DNA of 33,322 nt, from the NCBI GenBank assembly GCA_012271135.1, contig JAAXGZ010000074.1, positions 1-33,322 of the forward strand, given 5' to 3'. Positions 8,946-16,437 of the stretch are shown one piece after another. Within the stretch, counting starts at the first letter, position 1. Every line of letters begins with the position of its first letter. Origin of the DNA: Caldilineales bacterium (GTDB taxonomy: Bacteria; Chloroflexota; Anaerolineae; Caldilineales; Caldilineaceae). Under the pieces are notes generated by a model. The model did not search any database, was not told where the DNA came from, and saw only the letters and a list, made by a program, of their open reading frames with translations. The translations under genes were made by a program, and so were the position numbers.

Positions 8946-9289
8946 CTTTGTCGACGATCTCAAGCTGCCGGTAAGCCTTGATGTCGATCTCACACGGCAG
9001 GGTCGCGCCGCTGGGAAGCATGCCCCATGGTCGGGTAGTGGGTTCGCACCATGCCGTCCCTGCCCAATCTTGAGTTGTCTTGCGCGACCCAGAGCATCGG
9101 AATGAGGGATGGGTTGGCAAAACCGTGTCAATAAACTGATGCTCCCCGGGTACTCTCAGCGTAGTAATCAGTGCCTACAGGCTGTGCCAATCTGCAATGG
9201 CATTAAGCACTGGAGCACGGTGTCCATCCTGGGCACGTGGTTTTCAGGTGGAAACACACATCAAATGCAAATTCGTCGGCCGGCTTGGA

Positions 9290-9332
9290 TCGCGGGTACC
9301 TGAACCAACGAAACTGATCCAGGTACCCGCGA
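9290..9332. promoter_or_regulatory. 13-bp inverted repeat upstream of CUT1 operon 2
   Basis: TCGCGGGTACCTG at 9290-9302 is the exact reverse complement of 9320-9332, with a 17-base spacer. It lies 105-147 bases before the binding-protein start. Perfect arms this long are unlikely by chance. It could be an operator for a sugar-responsive repressor or an RNA hairpin. No T-run follows. Confidence 0.5.
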
Positions 9333-9378
9333 ATTCAGCGGAATTGGCCTAGTGCTAGACTCGCGGGATCTGGGTTGA

Positions 9379-9417
9379 AGGCTTCGGGCGAAGCCTGGAG
9401 CGGGAGGCCCTCTTTTT
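9379..9417 (+). terminator. Terminator-like hairpin in the leader of CUT1 operon 2
   Basis: AGGCTTC at 9379-9385 pairs with GAAGCCT at 9390-9396 around GGGC. The GCCT of the right arm can instead pair with AGGC at 9405-9408, which sits directly before CCCTCTTTTT. The T-run ends 19 bases before the ATG at 9437. Two mutually exclusive stems just ahead of a T-run suggest either a terminator for readthrough or an attenuator. This is a structural inference only. Confidence 0.4.
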
Positions 9418-9436
9418 CGTGCTCGGAAGGTGAGCC

Positions 9437-10816
9437 ATGGACAGACATGAGTCGAAAGGAGTAGGGATAGAAAGAAAGTTCTCGCGGCGCCGATTTCTGC
9501 AGACCACCTCTGCCGTGATCGGTGCGGGTTCTTTGGCGGCCTTGGCTGGCTGCGTGGCACCGGCGGCGCCAACGGGGCCTGCCGTCGAGGCCTACGAGCT
9601 GCGTTTCATCAAACTGGCCATGTCGGATGTGATTGCCGATTATTTTCATGACACGGTAATCCCCGAATTCGAGGCAGCCAACGAAGGCGCCACCGTCACG
9701 GTCGACATGAGCACATGGGGCAACCTGGGGGAAAAGCTGCTGACCAGTTTCGCAGGCAACATTCCCGTGGACCTCCTGGAAACCGGCAGTGACTGGGTTG
9801 GACCCTATGCCAAGCGCGACCAGTTCCTGTCGATAGAGAGTTACGTGGTGAATCAGTACCAGGATGAGATAGTGGACTTCTACCCGGATATGGTGGAACT
9901 CTCCCGGTACGGCGGGGATTTGCGGGGCCTGCCCTATATTCTTGACATCCGCACGCTGTGCTACCGCAAGGACCACTTCGAGGAAGCGGGCCTGGATCCC
10001 GAAGTGCCCCCGGACACCTGGGACGACCTGGTGGATTTCGGTACCCGGCTGTTGCAGATGGATGACCAGGGCAATTTCGAGCGGGCCGGTTACCTGCTCA
10101 ATGCCGCCGGACCAGGTGGCGCCTTCTTCGAGTATTGGTATCTGCTGGTGCAGAACGGTTCGGGAGTCGTGATTCCATGGGGGAGTTGGGATCCTGAGGA
10201 CGTGGCCTTCAACGGTCCGGAAGGCCTGGAAGCGCTTCAGTTCATGTATGACCTGATCCACACCCACGCAATCACGCCCATGACGGGCATGTCCAGCCAG
10301 AACCCAAGTCTGTCTCCCCTGGGGGCGGGTGTCGCCTCCATGCACAATACGGGGGCTTGGGAAATCGGCAACTGGAAACAGAACCAGGCCGACAACATTC
10401 ACCTGTTGGGTGTAGGCATACCGTTGATGAAAGTCAGGCGCTTGCAGTATGCGGTGCCCAATGTCTACGCCGTTGGATCCAACACGCGCGATGCCGACAG
10501 GGCTTGGGCCCTGATGGAGCACATGGTCTCAAGAGAGACATTGACCGGTATGCTGGGTCCAGTAAGCCAGTCTCCTCCGCGCATGTCGATTGCTGCGGAG
10601 GCCGAGTACATGCAGGATCCGCTCCTGAAGAAATACCAGGCCATTCCGGAAGAGGGATGGGGTACGACGACGCCGCAGGCCGTCGACTTTCCCACCCTGG
10701 AACTGATCGGCCAGTATGTGCAGGCCGCGCTGCGGGATGAAATGGGACTGCAGGCCGCCCTGGACGCCGCGGCCGCGGAAGTGCAACAGAAGATCATTGA
10801 GGCCCTGGAGGCTTAG
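9437..10816 (+). CDS. CUT1 sugar-binding lipoprotein, importer 2
   Basis: Extracellular solute-binding protein (family 1) of the second CUT1 importer, 459 aa. A strong ribosome binding site, GGAAGGTGAG at 9425-9434, fixes the start. The N-terminus has a twin-arginine signal, SRRRFLQTT at residues 16-24, a hydrophobic core and a lipobox LAGC with Cys39. A Pro/Ala linker (VAPAAPTGP) follows. Features of the fold include IPEFEAANEGATV early, a DQFLSIESYV hinge region and EEAGLDPEVPPDTWDDLVDF in the middle, close in style to the binding protein of importer 1. The downstream permease is separated by an unusual 399 bases with strong stem-loops. The substrate is unknown; the neighbouring aminotransferase hints at a sugar or cyclitol. 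Confidence 0.92.
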   Translation: MDRHESKGVGIERKFSRRRFLQTTSAVIGAGSLAALAGCVAPAAPTGPAVEAYELRFIKLAMSDVIADYFHDTVIPEFEAANEGATVTVDMSTWGNLGEKLLTSFAGNIPVDLLETGSDWVGPYAKRDQFLSIESYVVNQYQDEIVDFYPDMVELSRYGGDLRGLPYILDIRTLCYRKDHFEEAGLDPEVPPDTWDDLVDFGTRLLQMDDQGNFERAGYLLNAAGPGGAFFEYWYLLVQNGSGVVIPWGSWDPEDVAFNGPEGLEALQFMYDLIHTHAITPMTGMSSQNPSLSPLGAGVASMHNTGAWEIGNWKQNQADNIHLLGVGIPLMKVRRLQYAVPNVYAVGSNTRDADRAWALMEHMVSRETLTGMLGPVSQSPPRMSIAAEAEYMQDPLLKKYQAIPEEGWGTTTPQAVDFPTLELIGQYVQAALRDEMGLQAALDAAAAEVQQKIIEALEA

Positions 10817-10834
10817 GCAGTCATCAGGGGCGTT

Positions 10835-10889
10835 GGATCGGCCCTTCTTCATCCGGTTGCACCAAGGCCGGGTGGCGCGGGGCCGATCC
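10835..10889 (+). promoter_or_regulatory. 10-bp stem-loop after binding-protein gene
   Basis: GGATCGGCCC at 10835-10844 is the exact reverse complement of 10880-10889, enclosing 35 bases that themselves contain short pairing segments. It starts 19 bases after the binding-protein stop codon. It may protect the 3' end of the binding-protein message. Confidence 0.45.
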
Positions 10890-10936
10890 GAGGCGGTCCG
10901 GCAACGGACTAGACAAGTGTCCTCATCGATCAACCG

Positions 10937-10973
10937 GCCACCGCAGCCTGTGGAGTACAGGCTTGGCGGTGGC
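10937..10973 (+). promoter_or_regulatory. 15-bp stem-loop between binding protein and permease genes, operon 2
   Basis: The left arm 10937-10951 pairs fully with 10957-10963 plus 10966-10973 (a two-base TG bulge) around the loop GGAGT. This is one of the strongest hairpins in the window. It has no T-run, so message stabilisation or partial termination is more likely than a standard terminator. Operon 1 has a similar structure at the same relative place. Confidence 0.55.
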
Positions 10974-11123
10974 GGGCTGTCGGAAGATCCCTGCGCGGCA
11001 GGTGTCGGTGCCTTTGTGGCCAAGAATGCGGCATGGGGTTCTTGATGGCCGCGCGGCCGGTATCGGCAACGGCGCAGGGCAGCCCCTGCTGCGTCCATGG
11101 ATGATTCGAGTCCGATGCCTTTG

Positions 11124-11137
11124 CGGATCGCGATCCG
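11124..11137. promoter_or_regulatory. 14-bp perfect palindrome upstream of permease
   Basis: CGGATCGCGATCCG reads the same on both strands and ends 78 bases before the permease start at 11216. The size suits a dimeric repressor operator, but no promoter could be placed with confidence. Confidence 0.35.
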
Positions 11138-11215
11138 GGACCAAGGCTGTGGTTTCCTGTCCGATTTGGGGGATGCCAGGCGTCCCGGACGAGTCAACCC
11201 GGGCTGACATACGGG

Positions 11216-12148
11216 ATGTCAATCACCACCCCGGCCCGCGGTGAGGGCCGGCCCGATCGGAAAAAGGGCAAGAGATTCGGCATCACGCGCCAAGAGCGGG
11301 CAGCTGCGTTGTTCATCCTGCCCTTGATGGTGCTCTTGACGGTCTTCTGGATTGTTCCTTCCCTGTCTTCCCTCTTTTTCAGTCTCACCAACTACAGCGT
11401 GGTCAGTGCCGCCCGATGGGTGGGGCCGGAAAATTACCTGCGGCTGGTGGACGACTGGCTTTTCTGGCGCTCATTGCTGAATTCCGCCTATTTTACGGTG
11501 GGCAACATACCCTTGTTGCTCGTCTGTGGCCTGGCCCTGGCCATTGCCCTCAACAGCGCGAGGCTGCGGCTCCGCTATCTGTACCGAGTAGTGTTCTATC
11601 TGCCGCTGGTGACCTCGTCCATCGCCTTGTCCATGGTCTGGCTGTGGCTCTTTGATCCCCATCTCGGTCTTCTCAATTTGCTCCTGAATGCGGTGGGACT
11701 GCCTTCGCAACCTTGGCTGCAGAGTACCAAACAGGCCATGCCCTCCATCATATTCATGAGTGTCTGGGGGGGTGTGGGCGGCACCATGCTGATCTACCTG
11801 GCCGGTCTCCAGGGAATTTCGGAACAGGTCTACGAAGCCGCCCAGGTGGACGGCGCCACACCCTGGCAGTCGTTCTTTCACGTCACCTTGCCCCTACTGA
11901 GGCCGGTGACCCTTTATGTACTGGTGACCAGCATCATTGGCTCCTTCCAAATATTCGGTCCCATCTACGCCATGACCCAGGGCGGACCCGCCTTTGCCAC
12001 TACCACCATCGTGCATCAGATCTACATCAACGGCTTTCGTTATTTCAACATGGGCTATGCAGCAGCCCAATCCTGGATTCTGTTTCTGTTGCTGCTGGGT
12101 CTGTCCATCGCCAACCTGCGTCTCATGACCCGCGGCCTCGACGTCTGA
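11216..12148 (+). CDS. CUT1 ABC permease (MalF-type), importer 2
   Basis: Inner-membrane subunit of sugar importer 2, 310 aa. A basic cytoplasmic N-terminus (RKKGKRFGITRQER) precedes the first membrane segment, LFILPLMVLLTVFWIVPS. The FFSLTNYSV and GPENYLRLVDD motifs of MalF-like subunits follow, and the ATPase-contacting EAA loop is QVYEAAQVDGATPWQSF then VTLPLLRPV. Six membrane spans fit the family. The start codon has only a poor ribosome binding site, which agrees with lower expression than the binding protein. The partner permease begins 19 bases downstream. No ATPase gene is linked. Confidence 0.92.
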   Translation: MSITTPARGEGRPDRKKGKRFGITRQERAAALFILPLMVLLTVFWIVPSLSSLFFSLTNYSVVSAARWVGPENYLRLVDDWLFWRSLLNSAYFTVGNIPLLLVCGLALAIALNSARLRLRYLYRVVFYLPLVTSSIALSMVWLWLFDPHLGLLNLLLNAVGLPSQPWLQSTKQAMPSIIFMSVWGGVGGTMLIYLAGLQGISEQVYEAAQVDGATPWQSFFHVTLPLLRPVTLYVLVTSIIGSFQIFGPIYAMTQGGPAFATTTIVHQIYINGFRYFNMGYAAAQSWILFLLLLGLSIANLRLMTRGLDV

Positions 12149-12167
12149 GTGCCTTGGTGGAAATCAC

Positions 12168-13073
12168 ATGACAATCCCTGCGCACGTCGAGTTTGCCTCT
12201 CCAAACCGGAGGAGCCAGACAGGTCTGTATCTGTTTCTGTACCCTGTCCTGTCCCTGGTGGCCGTGTCCATGCTGATCCCGTTCCTGTGGATGTTCCTGA
12301 CGGCGCTCAAGCCCCAGGCGGACATGTTCCAGGTACCGCCTCTGATTTTCACCTTGAGTTACACGATGGAGAATTTCACCAGAGCGTGGACCCGAGGCAA
12401 TTTCGACCGTTTTCTGGCCAACAGCATGGTTGTCTCGACATCCATCACGGCCCTGAACCTGATGGTCACGTCGTTGGCCGGCTATGCCTTTGCCCGGCTG
12501 CAGTGGCGGCTGCGGGAAGTGTTCTTCGTGCTCGTGCTTTCCGTCATGATGCTGCCCGGCCTGATAGCCCTGATTCCCACCTTTCTGATTGTCAAGGCGG
12601 TGCCCTTGGCCGGCGGCAACAACCTGTTGGGCCAGAACGGAACCGGATGGCTGGACAGTTTCCCGGGACTCATATTTCCGCTGGTAGGCAGTGGCTTCTA
12701 TGTATTCCTGTTGCGGCAGTTCTTCCTTACCTTGCCCAAAGAGCTGGAGGATGCCGCCCGCATCGACGGCAGCAGTGAATTCAATGTCTTCTGGCGCATT
12801 ATCCTGCCTTTGTGCAAGCCGGCTTTGGCCGTCGTGGCCCTGTTCAGCTTTCAGTTTTCATGGAACGACTTCCTCTGGCCGTTGGTCATCATCCAGAGCG
12901 ATCGTATGCGTACTGTGCAACTCGGGCTGGCCCTTTTTCGTACCCAGACCCGCATTAACTGGGGCGTGCTCATGGCAGGTACGGCCATTGCCACCATACC
13001 CACCGTTGTGCTGTTTTTGTCGTTTCAACAGTATTTTGTACGGGGGATCGCCCTGACAGGCATCAAGGGCTGA
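12168..13073 (+). CDS. CUT1 ABC permease (MalG-type), importer 2
   Basis: Second inner-membrane subunit of importer 2, 301 aa. The MalG hallmark WMFLTALKPQADMF is near residue 45, the EAA loop is ELEDAARIDGSSEFNVF then IILPLCKPAL, and the protein ends with SWNDFLWPLVI and YFVRGIALTGIKG, all standard for this subunit. GGTGGAAA at 12155-12162 is a reasonable ribosome binding site for the ATG at 12168. The gene is 123 bases from the aminotransferase gene, with a stem-loop between them. Confidence 0.93.
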   Translation: MTIPAHVEFASPNRRSQTGLYLFLYPVLSLVAVSMLIPFLWMFLTALKPQADMFQVPPLIFTLSYTMENFTRAWTRGNFDRFLANSMVVSTSITALNLMVTSLAGYAFARLQWRLREVFFVLVLSVMMLPGLIALIPTFLIVKAVPLAGGNNLLGQNGTGWLDSFPGLIFPLVGSGFYVFLLRQFFLTLPKELEDAARIDGSSEFNVFWRIILPLCKPALAVVALFSFQFSWNDFLWPLVIIQSDRMRTVQLGLALFRTQTRINWGVLMAGTAIATIPTVVLFLSFQQYFVRGIALTGIKG

Positions 13074-13092
13074 AGGCAATACAATCGCCGAA

Positions 13093-13120
13093 TTGGGCTC
13101 CTCGATATACAGGGGCCCAA
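13093..13120 (+). promoter_or_regulatory. Stem-loop between permease and aminotransferase genes
   Basis: TTGGGCTCC at 13093-13101 pairs with GGGGCCCAA at 13112-13120 (one G-T pair) around a ten-base loop. It lacks a T-run and may mark a processing or partial termination site between the importer and the aminotransferase. Confidence 0.4.
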
Positions 13121-13196
13121 GCTGCCTGGAACGCGTGTCCGTCAAACACAACGATTTCCTCTGCGATGGCGGAACGGAGACATTGGAGAATTTTGC

Positions 13197-14465
13197 ATGA
13201 CCGATATTCGAATACCGACTACCGAGGGACACGTCCCAGCCAAACGGAGGCCCGATCCCCCAATGTACCCCGGTGGGATGGCAATCGACCGGGAAGAGGA
13301 GCAGGCGGTGCTGGAAGTGCTGCGGACAAAGCGCTTGTTTCGCTATTACGGGCCGGCAGAAGGCGAGTCCAAGGTGGCATCCCTCGAGAAGGCTTTCGCC
13401 CAATTCATGGGTGTCGAGTACGCCGTGGCAGTCAACTCGGGAACATCCGCGCTCATCAGCGGATTGCAGGGTCTCGGCGTGGGTCCAGGCGACGAGGTGA
13501 TCGTACCGGCCTACACTTGGATTGCATCGGCGGCCGCAGTGCTGACCGTGGGGGCCATACCCGTGATCGCCGAGGTGGATTCCTCCCTGACGCTGGATCC
13601 GGAGGATGTCAGAGCCAGGATCACCCCTTATACCAAGGCCATCATGCCCGTTCACATGCGCGGGGCGCCGTGCGACATGAAGTCCATATTGGAAATTGCC
13701 CGGGAGTACGGCCTCAAGGTGCTTGAGGACACCGCACAGGCGGACGGGGCCAGTTATGGAGGCCGGAAACTGGGTTCCATGGGCGATGCCGGATGTTTCA
13801 GCCTGCAGTTCAACAAGATCATCACTTCCGGGGAAGGTGGCATGGTCGTGACGGGAGACGAGGAGGTCTGGCGGCGAGCCCTGATGTTTCATGACGTGAT
13901 AGGCGCCGCCCAGGCCGGGATTCCCCGGGAGCAGATGATCTGGGGCGCGAACTTCCGCATGCCGGAACTGCTGGCTGCTGTGGCCGGCGTACAGTTGCGG
14001 AGGCTGCCGGAATTGCTGGAGGCCATGCGCGTACGCAAGCGTCAGCTCAAGGAGGGCATCGCCGCCGTGGCCCTTGAGCACGGGTTTGAATTCCGTCGGC
14101 TGCACGATGAGGAAGGTGATGCCGCCATATGCCTGATCTGCTACGCCCCGGACGCTGCACAGGCCAGCCGCACAGCCGCGGCCCTGCGGTCCGAGAACAT
14201 AGGTGCCGGCACTCTGTACCATCCGGAACAGACCGACTACCATGTCTATGCACATTGGGATTCCATTCTGGACAAGAGAGCCTGGACGTCCCTCGGCTCA
14301 CCGTGGACGGCTGCACAACGGGACATCCAGTATGCAAGGGACATGTGTCCCCGGTCACTGGACTGGCTGGCGCGCGCGGTGCATGTGGATGTGAGCCCAT
14401 CACTGACCAATGAGGATCTGGAGGAAACCGTAGAGGGGTTCCACCGCGTCCTGGCCGGCCAATGA
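13197..14465 (+). CDS. DegT/DnrJ/EryC1/StrS-type PLP aminotransferase
   Basis: A fold-type I, pyridoxal-phosphate enzyme of 422 aa that usually exchanges a keto group and an amino group on a sugar or cyclitol. Visible landmarks are a RLFRYYGPAEGESKVASLE substrate-side start near residue 45-60, NSGTSAL for phosphate binding near 82, PAYTWIAS near 102, LEDTAQADGASYGG with the cofactor-contacting Asp near 180, and SLQFNKIITSGEGGM with Lys207 as the Schiff-base lysine. All expected residues are present. It follows importer 2 in the same direction and is closed by a hairpin terminator, so it may act on the imported compound. A biosynthetic role in sugar decoration is the main alternative, since no glycosyl genes are nearby either way. 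Confidence 0.9.
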   Translation: MTDIRIPTTEGHVPAKRRPDPPMYPGGMAIDREEEQAVLEVLRTKRLFRYYGPAEGESKVASLEKAFAQFMGVEYAVAVNSGTSALISGLQGLGVGPGDEVIVPAYTWIASAAAVLTVGAIPVIAEVDSSLTLDPEDVRARITPYTKAIMPVHMRGAPCDMKSILEIAREYGLKVLEDTAQADGASYGGRKLGSMGDAGCFSLQFNKIITSGEGGMVVTGDEEVWRRALMFHDVIGAAQAGIPREQMIWGANFRMPELLAAVAGVQLRRLPELLEAMRVRKRQLKEGIAAVALEHGFEFRRLHDEEGDAAICLICYAPDAAQASRTAAALRSENIGAGTLYHPEQTDYHVYAHWDSILDKRAWTSLGSPWTAAQRDIQYARDMCPRSLDWLARAVHVDVSPSLTNEDLEETVEGFHRVLAGQ

Positions 14466-14466
14466 A

Positions 14467-14489
14467 AACCGGCCGTACCGCGGCCGGTT
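14467..14489 (+). terminator. Hairpin terminator after aminotransferase gene
   Basis: AACCGGCCG at 14467-14475 pairs perfectly with CGGCCGGTT at 14481-14489 around TACCG, starting two bases after the stop codon and followed by CTGTCTT. The strong GC stem at the end of an operon supports a terminator, although the T-run is short. Confidence 0.6.
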
Positions 14490-15090
14490 CTGTCTTGCCC
14501 AGTGCTGGAGGTTGGCGGTGGCCGCTCTGGATAGGGGGCCTATTCCAGGTAACGCTTCAACTCGGAATGAGTGGCCCCGGCGCGGTGCCGCGGGTGTCCC
14601 TTGCGTGAATGCTGTTCAGCAGTGCAGGGCTTCCTGCGCGTTGATCTGAAGGACTGATACCTGGACCCGCGGCACGGCAACGGATCGAATTGCACCAGAT
14701 CCGGGGTGGAGTCCGGAGAGGTCTCCAGTCCTGTGCTTTCGTGGCCTGCGGGACAGACGAAGGCAGCCACGACGGTATCCGGCCGCGCGCGGTACTGTCC
14801 GCCCAGACGTTCCAGGGAAAGCTGCGTCATGGTCTTGGCCACAACTCCCCGTGTCTTTGCGGATTTTCAAACGCGGTATCGGACCTGCTTCAGTCGCAGA
14901 TCCGATGGCACCAAGGTGGTGGGGGAGGTTCAGTCAACAATGCGGCGGCCGTGGTGGAAGAGTTCGTTTGTGAAGTTGTTCCGGTCCCGCTTGACGGCGT
15001 TGAACTGCTTCTTGAGTTCATACGCCAACAACCACTTAGCCACTCATCAGCCTCCAATCCTGCCTTGAACCGGGTGGGCGCCCGGTTCGC
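14490..15090 (-). other. Decayed region with unrecognised coding scraps
   Basis: No intact gene. On the minus strand two open scraps look protein-like. One near 15040-14930 reads AKWLLAYELKKQF then RDRNNFTNELFHHGRR before a stop. The other near 14840-14700 reads MTQLSLERLGGQYRARP. They are in frames separated by stops, and I could not assign either to a family. Together with the adjoining oxidase-like remnant they suggest old genes eroding between two convergent operons. Confidence 0.35.
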
Positions 15091-15293
15091 CGCGGTCCGT
15101 GCCCATCCCGCGTGCCGCACCAACCGGGATGCCTGCCGGTGGTTCGGATGTTGCTGGAACTCAGCACGCAGAGGGGCGCCAGGGCGATGAAGTTCCGGCA
15201 GGGCATGCCCTGCCAGTCCGGCACCTTCTGCACCGCTCTGGGCACGGGTGGTTGGTAGACCTGCCGCAGTTCCTCATCATTCGTAACGGCCAT
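15091..15293 (-). pseudogene. Truncated pyridoxamine-phosphate-oxidase-like flavoprotein gene
   Basis: The ATG at 15293 has a good ribosome binding site (AAGGAGAG). The first 45 codons read like the N-terminus of the PPOX/FMN-binding split-barrel family: TNDEELRQVY, then PRAVQKVPD, then CRNFIALAPLCVLSSSN. After that the expected barrel sequence is not found in any frame for more than a few codons and the frame ends by 15036. Full-length members are about 200 aa. It is probably a 5' remnant; intact homologues bind FMN and reduce small molecules. Confidence 0.6.
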
Positions 15294-15384
15294 GACGCAC
15301 TCTCCTTGGCGGTTCACAATGGATTCATCAGAACCCTTCGGAATGACAAGAGGCTGCCGTTGTGCACGGGTATCAAGTCCTGCG

Positions 15385-16404
15385 CTACTTCCACTCCAGG
15401 GCGACGCCGGTGTAGGTGTCCTTTTGGTTCAGGAGACCCTTATAGGCCTCCTCGATTCCCTCCGGGTGCATGCGGTGTGAGATCAGGGGTTCCAACTGGA
15501 TGCGTCCGTCTTCCAGCCACTCGAAGATCATCTTCTGCTTCTGGTACTGGGACGTCTCGGCATTGATGGCCGGATAAAACGGATACTGCCATTCAAGAGC
15601 CCCGAGTACCTTGATGCAACTGTAGTGCATCTTGCCAAAGAAGTCCGTCAGGTTTCCGTCGACCGGAGCCCGCGGCGTACCGAGGATCACCAGTTGTCCA
15701 TGTTTGCGGGTGGCATTGAGGGCCTGCATGCACACGGCGCTGTGGCCGACGGCCTCAACCACGATATCGGCCCCGGTGCCGCCGGTCAGTTCCAGGATCC
15801 GGTCCTGAACCTCCTTGGGCGAACCACCCACCTGCTCCGCGACACCGACGGTGGCGGCCAGGGCGCGGCGCTCGGCGACCGGATCCACGGCAATCACGCG
15901 ACAGCCGATCGCTCCGTAGAGCTGGGAGGCCAGATTGCCGACAATGCCCAGTCCGAACACCACGACCGTGGGCGAACCCTTGATTTCGGGTACCAGAATG
16001 GACGTCGCAGCCACGCCTGCCATGCGGGAGGCAACGGCGATGTCGCCCGGCAGGCCGTCCGGCACTGGGTAAACCAGCCGATTCTCCTTGAACTTGGCCC
16101 AGGCTTCGTGTTTGGCATAGGTGAAGACCCTTTGTCCCACATCCGCCCTGACGGCCTCAGAACCCTTGGCCCGGACAGTGCCCACGTTGGCATACCCCGA
16201 ACGCCAAGGATACTTGCACCAGCCGTCTTCCTGCCAGACTTGGGGCTCCACACCGGTATAGTTGGCCAGTTCGGTACCGGAACTGATGAAGGTCCACTCC
16301 GTCTCGATGAGCAGTTCGTCGGGTGCCAAATCGTCGAGGTCGATTTCCTCCGAGTCCAGGCGTACCTGGTTTTGGTAATAGACGTTGACAAAGAAATTCC
16401 GCAT
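15385..16404 (-). CDS. Medium-chain dehydrogenase/reductase, zinc-binding residues not apparent
   Basis: NAD(P)-dependent alcohol-dehydrogenase-fold enzyme of 339 aa. The N-terminal catalytic domain has SSGTELANYTG near residues 41-51, where zinc enzymes carry a Cys, and no Cys-rich structural lobe is present. The Rossmann fold begins with GLGIVGNLASQL at 151-162 and VIAVDP follows. An EAVG segment near residue 218 and LGTPRAP near 245 are typical positions. It therefore probably belongs to the group of MDR proteins related to bacteriochlorophyllide or sorbitol dehydrogenase-like enzymes that work without catalytic zinc. It is the last gene of the eight-gene minus-strand string, 33 bases after the thiolase gene. 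The substrate is unknown. Confidence 0.82.
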   Translation of the reverse strand: MRNFFVNVYYQNQVRLDSEEIDLDDLAPDELLIETEWTFISSGTELANYTGVEPQVWQEDGWCKYPWRSGYANVGTVRAKGSEAVRADVGQRVFTYAKHEAWAKFKENRLVYPVPDGLPGDIAVASRMAGVAATSILVPEIKGSPTVVVFGLGIVGNLASQLYGAIGCRVIAVDPVAERRALAATVGVAEQVGGSPKEVQDRILELTGGTGADIVVEAVGHSAVCMQALNATRKHGQLVILGTPRAPVDGNLTDFFGKMHYSCIKVLGALEWQYPFYPAINAETSQYQKQKMIFEWLEDGRIQLEPLISHRMHPEGIEEAYKGLLNQKDTYTGVALEWK

Positions 16405-16437
16405 GTCGGAAGCTCCGATTATGGCAGTCGACGGTTG

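Larger units (their letters stand above)
8903..9436 (-). other. Intergenic region with possible antisense coding remnant
   Basis: No intact gene is supported. On the minus strand, 9120 down to about 8910 reads as a protein-like stretch (WGMLPSGATLP, then IDIKAYRQLEIVDKDP) with no start signal or flanking domain, and it runs into the end of the oxidoreductase gene. It may be the remnant of an unrelated gene; I do not recognise the family. The right part carries the control structures listed separately. Confidence 0.3.
10817..11215 (+). other. Long hairpin-rich gap inside CUT1 operon 2
   Basis: No gene is supported. This stretch separates the binding protein from its permeases and contains several dyads: 10835-10889, 10937-10973, a GGCCGCGCGGCC palindrome near 11045-11056, and CGGATCGCGATCCG at 11124-11137. 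The density of long perfect arms is much higher than in the other gaps, pointing to RNA-level control of the operon or a second promoter for the permeases. Confidence 0.5.

Noticed and set aside
12858..14255. 465-aa minus-strand open frame opposite the permease and aminotransferase genes
   Set aside because: It spans two real plus-strand genes and the gap between them and its translation is compositionally odd (His/Gly-rich) without domains.
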